Part shown: positions 54,622-64,000 of the stretch, piece by piece
Layout of the letters: each line of letters opens with the position of its first letter
Position numbering within the stretch: position 1 is the stretch's first letter
Origin: Apostichopus japonicus
Lineage: Eukaryota > Echinodermata > Holothuroidea > Aspidochirotida > Stichopodidae
Assembly (NCBI RefSeq): GCF_037975245.1
Contig: NC_092576.1
Coordinates: 6,720,001-6,784,000, forward strand
Direction of reading: 5' to 3'
DNA length: 64,000 nt
The notes under the pieces: generated by a model
Seen by the model: the letters and a program-made list of their open reading frames with translations, nothing else
Told to the model about the DNA's origin: nothing
Database searches by the model: none
Made by a program: the position numbers and the translations under genes

Positions 54622-54966
54622 CAGAGGCGGAGCGTTCATACAGTCAGGGGGGCGCACGCCCCCTCCCCCCCTGACGGACTCAAATGGACTGCTGGCGCCC
54701 TTTTCAGCTTTTTACCACTTTTCACTTATTCGCGATTATTGCCTTTTTTTATTGTGCTCTCATCTACCTATTGACATTTGTCACATTATCTGCAAATTAG
54801 CAAGGCCCGGAAAGGGTCATTTCCGGCGATCTAGGGAGTATCTTTACTCAAAAAATTTCTGTACGCTCCGCACCAACCTGTGGTGGCGCTCCGCTTGGAT
54901 ATTGTCGAAAGCGCCCCTACAGACCATTCTCGCCCCCTCTGACCAATACCCCTAGCTCCGCCACTG
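54622..54966. mobile_element. Short hAT-like element with 8-bp target duplication
   Basis: Ends CAGAGGCGGAGC / GCTCCGCCACTG, flanked by exact ATTTGAAC (54614-54621, 54967-54974). Interior matches the 47901-48464 element in reverse, including the subterminal GCTCCGC module. Confidence 0.9.
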
Positions 54967-55059
54967 ATTTGAACCACTCATCCACCACAACTGGGAGGAT
55001 ATAAATGATATCTTCGAATATTTCAGTCATGGTATATTTCAGCCGATTCCCCAGAGATT

Positions 55060-55325
55060 ACAGTAACTACTGTAAATCTTAAAGTTTTGTACCACAGTAA
55101 ATACTGGATTGTCCTGACAAGTCTGATAAATCGGTAGCATGTGCTATTAGATTTACAGTAAGAACTGCGGATATTTGTAATTTCAACAAATCCCGAACAA
55201 CTGGATTTGTTGGAATTACACTTATCCTCAGTTCTTACTGTAATCATAATAGCACATGCTACCGATTTACAGCACGATCCAGTTTTACGGTGGTACAAAA
55301 CTTTAAGATTTACAGTAGTAACTGT
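55060..55325. repeat. Long inverted repeat (foldback), arms about 125 bp
   Basis: The left arm, beginning ACAGTAACTACTGTAAATCT, pairs with the right arm, ending GATTTACAGTAGTAACTGT, with small bulges. The centre is near 55190 (AACAAATCC / GGATTTGTT). It lies in the block found only in copy 2 of the duplication. Foldback transposon or structured RNA source; no target duplication identified. Confidence 0.85.
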
Positions 55326-58300
55326 GTTCTCTATATGTATCGGGTGTATATTTGTATTTCCCTGCACGCTGACCAGAGTAAAATATAGACTAGTGTGTGA
55401 TAGAGGCCACCTCTGATCACATTTGATATCACATGTATTACAGGGTATAACTGTACCGAATCGAGCAACATCCTTCAAGCAAACATGTCTGAAAATTGCA
55501 TAATTAGACATTTCAACAAACACAGAAAATAGTGTATTGTCTATGCTTTGAGCGTTACATAATATCTAAGCTTCCATAATATCATTATTGGAACAATAAC
55601 AAATACTCTCAGCTGTATTTTAAGTAGATAGATGATTTTAGCCAGATGCAGTCAATTGGGTGGATTTAATGAGAGTGTCTCATAAAAAAATGAAGCTATG
55701 GAGTTCATCCTTTTTCTTCCTGAATGTGTCTTAAGCAAATGTCCAAGAAAGCTAAAATATGCATAGTGAGCTTACTATGAATGTAGTATTGTGCAGTATA
55801 TTATCGTGCCGATAAATTTCTAATTAGTGCAAGTTGCCATACAAACAAACTTGTGTGACCGGACTAGACCTAGGACAAAGAGTATAGAGAGAATAATGTA
55901 TAGTAATGTCACCTTTCATCTTCACAAAATTGAATATAGGCTATACAGGCTATATTATTAATTATGTAATTTCAATTCTTTTGCTAAAACTTCTTGCTGA
56001 CCAGTACACAGTGCACAAACAGGTTTGGGGGAGGTTTCATGGGGCCAAAGGTTGCCCAAAATTACAAATCAAATAAGAAACGAATCAAAATATGAAAAAA
56101 GGAGAAATGACTTTCTAGTACTAGCAGCTACAGTGAAACCGTGCATTGAATTTTTCCATTGCATTCAAACTTCAGTTTGACACTTGGAATATATTCAAGG
56201 TTTGCTCAGCTTTTTAGAATACTTGTCTTCGTATAATAATGATCACACTCCAACTGCAAGGCGAGCAACAGATATAATTTAATTAGTTGGCATATGTGGG
56301 ATGAGGCAGTGGGGAGGCCTTCTGCTCTGAAACACTAGCCAACCCCCTCCCCCCTCCTAAGCCAAGAAGAAATACAGATAATATAACATTTCAGAAGTTT
56401 TATCCAAAATCGTTTTGCGTGTTGACCTATTTCCAAGCACCTACATCATCAACTTATACACAGCAATAATGGCATATTGGTTTTTGCATTACCATGAGGT
56501 ACCTTTTAATAATTAATATTAAATTAAGATACATGATAACATGATCAAGTCGACTTGCAGTGAATATCAGTCTTTACCATTCACTGAGCATTTGTCTAAG
56601 GTGGCTATATGACTCCATTTGAACATGAACCCCTCCTTAGCAGTCCGGTAGCCAGGCTTCATCCAGGGGACATGCTCCTCCACTTTCAGACTAGTGTTCT
56701 CCCACCTCACTCCCATAATTTTTCCCACCATCATGCGAACAAAAGCTTTACAAGTCATAGCACATAAGTATTGTGCTCCTCATTTAATTATTGGTGCCCT
56801 CGATAATATGTCGGTGCTCCTCCAACTCAGAGTACCATAGGACCCACATGAGGCCAATATGAATATCACACGGTATAATCAAATCAATTGGCCGTTTGAA
56901 GCCCATATTGTACTTACATGGGAATTAGTGTGATCTCCCCTTGGTTTATACACAGTGATTTTCCCACTTCATAACTCATGTCAAACCCCACATGGCCCAA
57001 AATATGGTAATCCATGGTTAGCTCACACCCAAGTTAACCCCACGTTTCTCTACGTAGAACTCGCATGGGCCCACAAGGTTGTGATGACTGGGACATAAAT
57101 GGTATATTCAAAACAAAACCAAAAGATAATAAGAAGTAAAGTCCTTTCCGATGTGACCCGTAAAGTAGCTGGAGGTGGTGGCCGGGAAGTGAACACCAGT
57201 CGGTATCCCTCCTGGATCCATCGCTCCATTGTGACGCTGTTCCATTTCGCCGGCAAACGCCAGGAGACTCCCCCACCTAGGAGGCCGGCGGAAGGAGGTC
57301 CGGGCTCGGCGAGTAGTCTTTTACGACAATCCCAATAGTGGTAGGGCGTTTCACCGCCGCAGAGTAAACCGCTCGAAGCGCCACTGGTTACTCTTCTAAC
57401 TGTAGGGAATAAGGGAGGGCTGGGGGGGGGGTTACATCGTGGCTCGTCCCCCGGAGCCCGAATTCTAAGCCAGCAGTACCTGGCGGGGGGACTCCGGGAG
57501 AAGGCGGGAGGAGTTACGTTATTCTGTAAGAACGAACGCTACCCGTGTCCGAAAACGAGTCCGAGGGATGATACTCAATTTCCGGTTCACGGATCGGAGA
57601 TGGAGCAGCTGGAGCTGTAGTAAGGCCCCGATGGCGCTAGGTCTAACCAAGCGGCGAACTAGACACTACCTGCAAACAAGCAGAGTCCACCTGAGGGCCC
57701 TGACAGAGGGCATCGATCGACTCCTTCAAGGCCGTTAGGAGAGACACCACCGATGGGTCCTCCGGCCGTACCGAAGAGTGGTGATGGGAGTTGTTTCTTC
57801 GTCTCCGACGGAACTCCCGTTCGCTAGACGAGGACTCAGAAGAGGAGGATGTGCGTCTCCGTTTTCTTCTTTCCTCTGTCTCTTAGTTGGGGACCGGCCG
57901 CTACTATCGGGAAGGTTCTGGAAAGGATCCAGGCCTCTGGTATCAAGCGGTTGAGGTTGAGAGGTTGATAGTGGATCCCATCAGGCTTCCTTACAAGCCG
58001 TTCCGGTATAGGGGGGGGGGGTCCGCCCCGAGCCTTTTGTGAAGAAGGAAGAGCATGGGCCGACACAATGGAACTCCGTTAATCAAGCCCGCTTGTGCTA
58101 CCATCGAAACGGGGGAACTCCGCGACAGGTCGGCCAGCGTGGCCGTCGTTGTCGGAGTCTATCTAATAAACGCTCCCGTCGCTAGCATCAGCAAGGATGC
58201 TACCAATAGAGGCGGCGAGGAGGAGGTGGAGAACGATCGGATTCAGACATTTCAGAGGGCAAGATTACCTTAAGATCAACATGCGTATGGACACCACGTG

Positions 58301-59166
58301 CTTCGATCTGAAAGAACAAAAGCCTAAGCGTTATTTGGCAACGGTAGTGAAAAACTACTTAAATAACGGGAGGAAAAGCCTCCGCTGAGGCGGAGGAGCA
58401 GGGGTACCAGGCCACCTGGTCGTGGCCCCGAAGAACTCCCTAAGGTACCAGAGTGGATGAGGCAGCCCAGAACAAAGTAGAGTAAGTCAACAACCGCACC
58501 TCTAGCAATTTCTGTTCTGGGATTATTGGCCAAAAAGCATGGTAAAAACCTCCGACGGACAAAATTCAAGCCCCCTTTCTCTCAGACTGAAGACAGATGC
58601 TAAGAGACTCCAATTGGGCCCAGCTGGTGTCAACAGTAACTTCTTAACCGAAACGGAACCCATAGGGTCCAAGGATGAGGAAGAGACGGGCCAAAAAGTT
58701 AGAGTCACCACCTATAACTGTGCCAGCGGGTTGAACAGACGTAGGCCCGAATGCTAAATGAAACAAACTCATCGATACTTTGTCCATACGAAAAAAATAA
58801 GGAAGAAGAAAATCCGAAGGCTTTCGTATCAAATAAGGACTACGTGACCAAAACCACTTGAGCAGAGCTCTAGAGCACGCAAACTAGGGTCACGTGACCC
58901 GCAGCCTTAGCGCCGGGACACAGTACTACGGTGTTAAACAGCCTAAGGCCTATGCACAACCAGGTACAAATAAAAATTTGACCTACATACATGGTATATT
59001 CAAAACAAAGCCAAAAGAAAACAAGAAGTTAAGTCCTTTCCGGTGTGACCCTGTGTGACCGGATGTGGTGGCCGTGAATTTAATTCTAGTCCGTATCCCT
59101 CCTGGATCCATCGGTCCCTTGTGACCATGTTCCATTTCTCCGGCAAACGCCAGGAGACTCCCCCAC

Positions 59167-59490
59167 CTAGGAGGCCGGCGGAAGGAGGTCCGGGCTCGGC
59201 GGGTAGTCATTTACGAAAGGGATGACCCCTCCCCTGCCCTCCGCCGGTAATAGAAGGTGTCGGGTTCTTCGCATTGCGCCCCTACGGCGGATTGGTAAGG
59301 CCGAGCGTGAGCCTCGTTCGTTCGTTAGATGGTTTTGCGGCTCTCCTGCGAGGTGGCAAGGGAGGAGGAGGTTGGTTGGTTTTACAGGAGTTATATCTCT
59401 CCTCAATACGTCCTGCTTAACGTCCGATTGGAACGAGTCTCCGAAAAGGTCCGATACGGAAATGGGCGCCCATAAGAGCGCCGGAGACAA
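59167..59490 (-). pseudogene. gag-like frame of one array unit
   Basis: Open for 107 codons, containing LFGDSFQSDVKQDVLRRD and LLLPCHLAGEPQNH. Its counterpart at 61821-61543 shifts frame after QNH, so the coding potential is decaying. The motif order fits the end of a gag before a reverse transcriptase that starts in another frame downstream. Confidence 0.4.
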
Positions 59491-61542
59491 TGTCCGACAA
59501 TCCCAAAGCGGGAGGGCGTTTCACCGACGCAGAGTAAACCGCTCGAAGCGCCACTGGTTACCCTTCTAAGTGTAGGGAATGAGAGAGGCCGGGGGTGGGG
59601 GGTTACATCGTGGCTCGTCCCCCGGAGCCCGAATTCTAAGCCAGTAGTACCTAACGGGATGAACTACGACGGGAATATCTGTCACACAAAAAAAATGTAC
59701 GTTACATTTAGTTTACGAACCAAACGTCCCTAACACTCTTACGAGAGGACGTCCCAATACGTCTGGGCCAGGAAAGATAAGGCGGCCATCGTCCGAGGGA
59801 CAAATAAAAAACACTTCAAACTGTCCCCTCACGGGGGGACTCCGGGAGAAGGCGGGAGGAGTTTCGTTATTCTGTAAGAACGAACGCTACCCGTGTCCGA
59901 AAACGAGTCCGAGGGATGATACTCAATTTCCGGTTCACGGATCGGAGAAGGAGCAGCTGGAGCTGTAGTAAGGACCCGATAGCGCTAGGTCGAATCAAGC
60001 GGCCAACTAGACACTACCTGCAAACAAGCAGAGTCTACCTGAGGGCCCTGACAGAGGGCATCGATCAACTCCTTCAAGGCCGTTAGGAGAGACACCACCG
60101 ATGGGTCCTCCGGCCGTACCGAAGAGTGGTGATGGGAGTTGTTTCTCCGTCTCCGACGGAACTCCCGTTCACTAGACGAGGACTCAGAAGAGGAGGATGT
60201 GCGTCTCCGTTTTCTTGTTTCCTCTGTCTCCTAGTTGGGGACCGGCCGCTACTTTCGGCAAGGTTCTGGAAAGGATCCAGGCACTGGAATCAAGCGGTTG
60301 AGGTTGAGAGGTTGATAGTGGATCCTCATCATGCTTCCTGCCAAGCCGGTCCGCCCCGAGCCATTTGTGAAGAAGGAAGAGCATGGGCCGACACAATGGA
60401 ACTCCGTTAATCAAGCCCGCTTGTGCTACCATCGAAACGGGGGAACTCCGCGACAGGTCGGCCAGCGTGGCCGTCGTTGTTGGAGTCTATCTAATAAACG
60501 CTCCCGTCGCTAGCATCAGCAAGGATGCTACCGGTAGAGGCGGTGAGGAGGAGGTGGAGAACGATCGGATTCAGACATTTCAGAGGGCAAGATTACCTTA
60601 AGATCAACATGCGTATGGACACCACGTGCTTCGATCTGAAAGAACAAAAGCCTAAGCGTTATTTGGCAACGGTAGTGAAAAACTACTTAAATAACGGGAG
60701 GAAAAGCCTCCGCTGAGGCGGAGGAGCAGGGGTACCAGGCCACCTGGTCGTGGCCCCGGAGAACTCCCTAAGGTACCAGAGTGGATGAAGCAGCCCAGAA
60801 CAAAGTAGAGTAAGTCAACAACCACACCTCTAGAATCTTCTGTTCGCAGATTATTGGCCAAAAAGCATGGTAAAAACCTCCGACGGACAAAATTCAAGCC
60901 CCACTTTCTCTCAGACTGAAGACAGATGCTAAGGGACTCCAATTGGGCCCAGCTGGGGTCAACAGTAACTTCTTAACCAAAACGGAACCCTTAGGGTCCA
61001 AGGATGAGGAAGAGACGGGCCAAAAAGTTAGAGTCACCATCAATAACTGTGCCAGCGGGTTGAACAGACGCAGGCCCGAATGCTAAATGAAACAAAACTC
61101 ATCGATACTTTGTCCATACGAAAAAATAAGGAAGAAGAAAATCCGAAGGCTTTCGTATCAAATAAGGACTACGTGATCAAAACCACTTGAGCAGAGCTCT
61201 AGAGCACGCAAACTAGGGTCACGTGACCCGCAGCCTTAGCGCCGGGACACAGTACTATACGGTGCTAAACAGCCTAAGGCCTATGCACAACCAAGTACAT
61301 ATGAAACTCGAGCCTACATACATCGTATATTCAACACAAAACGAAAAGAAAATAAGAAGTGAAGTTCTTTCCGGTGTGACCCTGCGTGACCCGGATGTGG
61401 TGGCCGTGAAGTTAATTCTAGTCCGTATCCCTCCTGGATCCATCGGTCCTTTGTGACGCTGTTCCATTTCGCCGTCAAACGCCAGGAGACTCCCCCACCT
61501 AGGAGGCCGGCGGAAGGAGGTCCGGGCTCGGCGAGTAGTCAT

Positions 61543-61821
61543 TTACGATAGGAGAGACCCCTCCCCTGCCCTCCGCCGGTAATAGAAGGTGTCGGGTTCT
61601 TCGCATTGCGCCCCTACGGCAGCTTGAAAAGGCCGAACTTGAGCCTCGTTCGTTCGTAGATGGTTCTGAGGCTCTCCTGCGAGGTGGCAAGGGAGGAGGA
61701 GGTTGGTTGGTTTTACAGGAGTTATATCTCTCCTCAATACGTCCTGCTTAACGTCCGATTGGAATGAGTCTCCGAAAAGGTCCGATACGGAAAGGGGCGC
61801 CCATAAGAGCGCCGGAGACAA
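61543..61821 (-). pseudogene. gag-like frame of the next array unit
   Basis: Same start as the 59490 copy for about 55 codons, then a different frame because of small indels. Confidence 0.4.
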
Positions 61822-64000
61822 TGTCCGACAATCCCAATAGCGGTAGGGCGTTTCACCGACGCAGAGTAAACCGCTCGAAGCGCCACTGGTTACTCTTCTA
61901 ACTGAGGGAATAAGAGAGGCCGGGGGGGGGGGGGGGTTTACATCGTGGCTCGTCCCCCGGAGCCCGAATTCTAAGCCAGTAGTACTTGGCGGGCTGAACT
62001 GCGACGGGAAGATCTGTCACACAAAAATATGTACGTTACATTTAGTTAACGAACCAAATGTCCCTAACACTCTTACGATGGGACGTCCCCAGACGTCTGG
62101 GCCAGGAGAGATAAGGCGGCCATCGTCTGAGGGACAAATAAAAAAACACTTCAAACTGTGCCCTCACGGGGGGACTCCGGGAGAAGGCGGGAGGAGTTTC
62201 GTTATTCTATAAGAACGAACGCTACCCGTGTCCGAAAACGAGTCCGAGGGATGATGCTCAATTTCCGGTTCACGGATCGGAGAAGGAGCAGCTGGAGCTG
62301 TAGTAAGGCCCCGATGGGGCTAGGTCGAACCAAGCGGCGAACTAGACACTATCTGCAAACAAGCAGAGTCCACCTGAGGGCCCTGACAGAGGGCATCGAT
62401 CGACTCCTTCAAGGCCGTTAGGAGAGACACCACCGATGGTTCCTCCGGCCGTACCGAAGAGTGGTGATGGGAGTTGTTTCTCCGCCTCCGACGAAACTCC
62501 CGTTCACTAGACGAGGATTCAGAAGAGGAGGATGTGCGTCTCCGTTTTCTTGTTTCCTCTGTCTCCTAGTTGGGGACCGGCCGCTAATTTCGGCAAGGTT
62601 CTGGAAAGGATCCAGGCCTCTGGTATCAAGCGGTTGAGATTAAGAGGTTGATAGTGGATCCCATCAGGCTTCCTTACAAGCCGGTCCGGTAAAGGTGATT
62701 GCCCTGAGCCCTTTGTGAAGAAGGAAGAGCATGGGCCGACACAATGGAACTCCGTTAATCAAGCCTGCTTGTGCTACCATCGAAACTGGGGAACTCCGCG
62801 ACAGGTCGGCCAGCGTGGCCGGCGTTGACGGAGTCTATCTAATAGACGCTCCCGTCGCTAGCATCAGCAAGGATGCTACCGGTAGAGGCGGTGAGGAGGA
62901 GGTGGAGAACGAACGGATTCAGACATTTCAGCGGGCAAGATTACCTTAAGATCAACATGCGTATGGACACCACGTGCTTCGATCTGAAAGAACAAAGGCA
63001 TGAACGATATAAGGCAACGGTAGTGAAAAACTACTTAAATAACGGGAGGAAAAGCCTCCTCTGAGGCGGAGGAGCAGGGGGACCAGACCACCTGGCCGTG
63101 CCCCCGGAGAACTCCCTAAGGTACCAGAGTGGATGTAGCAGCCCAGAAACAAGTAGAGTAAGTCAACAACCACACCTCTGGGAGCTTTCCGTTGTGGGTT
63201 ATGGGCCAAAAAGCACGGTAGAAACTTCCGACGGACAAAATTCAGGCCCCACTTTCTCTCAGACTGAAGACAGAGGCTAAGTGACTCCACTGGGGTCCAG
63301 CTAGAGGGTCAACAGTAGCTTATAAACCAATAGGGAACCCGGAGGGTCCAAGGACGAGGAAGAGACTAGCCAAAAGTTAGAGTCACCACCTATAACTGTG
63401 TCATCGGGTTGAACAGACGCAGGCCCGAAGGCTTTAATGAAACAAAACTCATCGATACCTTCTCCATAAGAAAAAATAAGGAAATAGGGAACCCGAAGGC
63501 TTTCGTATCAAAAAGGACTACGTGACCAAAACCACTTTAGCAGAGCACTAGAGCACGCAAACTAGATTCACGTGACCCGCAGCCTTAGCGCCGGGACACA
63601 GTTCTATACGGTGCTAAACAGCCTAAGGCCTATGCACAACCAAGTACATATGAAACTCGAGCCTACATACATCGTATATTCAACACAAAAACGAAAAGAA
63701 AATAAGAAGTGAAGTCCTTTCCGGTGTGACCCAGCGTGACCCGGATGTGGTGGCCGTGAAGTTAATTCTAGTCCGTATCCCTCCTGGATCCATCGGTCCC
63801 TTGTGACGCTGTTCCATTTCGCCGGCAAACGCCAGGAGACTCCCCCACCTAGGAGGCTGGTGGAAGGAGGTCCGGGCTCGGCGAGTAGTCATTTATGAAA
63901 GGAAAGACCCCTCCCCTGCCCTCCGCCGGTAATAGAAGGTGTCGGGTTCTTCGCATTGCGCCCCTACGGCAGCTTGAAAAGGCCGAACTTGAGCCTCGTT

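Larger units (their letters stand above)
51044..57515. repeat. Large direct duplication, copy 2
   Basis: Counterpart of 39174-44890, offset 11870 bases at its left end. It carries a hAT-like insertion at 51789-52546 and an extra block of about 1.6 kb (54.54-56.15 kb), and merges at its right end into the 2.34-kb array. A minus-strand frame at 56758-56567 is open here, but the equivalent at 43.6-43.85 kb is frameshifted; product unknown. Confidence 0.85.
57102..64000 (-). repeat. Head-to-tail array of 2.34-kb units with decayed retroelement coding
   Basis: The marker GTATATTCAA starts units at 57102, 58994, 61325 and 63674, giving periods of 1892 (a unit with internal deletions), 2331 and 2349; the array runs off the right edge. 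On the minus strand each full unit carries an Arg/Ser/Glu-rich open frame (for example 62565-62320, about 81 codons, with RKRRRTSSSSESSSSERE), a gag-like frame (61821-61543, 59490-59167: SVSDLFGDSFQSDVKQDV), and a motif like the start of a DIRS-type reverse transcriptase (near 61500-61400: WNSVT, WIQEGYGLELTS). The unit then ends and the next begins. No RT catalytic core, RNase H or recombinase is seen. The DIRS assignment is tentative; the tandem structure is certain. Confidence 0.85.

Noticed and set aside
58055-62949. A 72-codon plus-strand frame conserved in three array units (58055, 60383, 62731)
   Set aside because: The units are nearly identical as DNA, so conservation is no evidence for coding, and the better retroelement-like frames lie on the other strand.

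Overview
The window is nuclear DNA of an animal. It is AT-rich, its genes are split by GT-AG introns, and it holds TA, ACT and CATA microsatellites, tRNA-derived SINE pieces, LINE remains and many short hAT-type transposons. Immunoglobulin (Ig) receptors with a tyrosine-kinase-like tail and the repeat load suggest a marine invertebrate, perhaps an echinoderm such as a sea cucumber. No marker gene fixes the species, so this is a guess. All exon models were read by eye from splice sites and phases.

Left part (1-25 kb, genic). Two Ig-superfamily genes stand head to head about 1.2 kb apart. The minus-strand gene (3577 down to 494, running off the left edge) encodes a signal peptide and about four Ig domains. 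The plus-strand gene (4781-17421) assembles into 20 exons and a continuous 923-residue frame: signal peptide, four Ig domains, one membrane helix, a juxtamembrane region built from small exons, and a tyrosine-kinase fold that has lost its key catalytic residues. It looks like a receptor pseudokinase. Downstream, seven exons (19531-24981) encode a 366-residue ASPG-type asparaginase whose TGGT nucleophile is Cys and whose catalytic Lys is Asn. Two adjacent genes therefore look like pseudoenzymes. A broken, internally inverted LINE lies in an intron of the receptor gene.

Middle part (25-39 kb). No convincing host gene. It holds TA microsatellites around a perfect tRNA-like palindrome, an L1/Tx1-like LINE 3' fragment, a minisatellite of about 90 bp, a SINE fragment, and an ACT microsatellite split by a composite hAT-like element.

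Right part (39-64 kb). A block of more than 5 kb starting at 39.17 kb recurs in direct orientation at 51.04 kb. The copies differ by separable events, including a hAT-like insertion whose unoccupied site is preserved in the other copy. Between them sits a nest of hAT-like elements, each with its own 8-bp target duplication. From 57.1 kb to the right edge runs a head-to-tail array of units of about 2.34 kb, carrying decayed gag-like and reverse-transcriptase-start sequence on the minus strand, tentatively DIRS-like.
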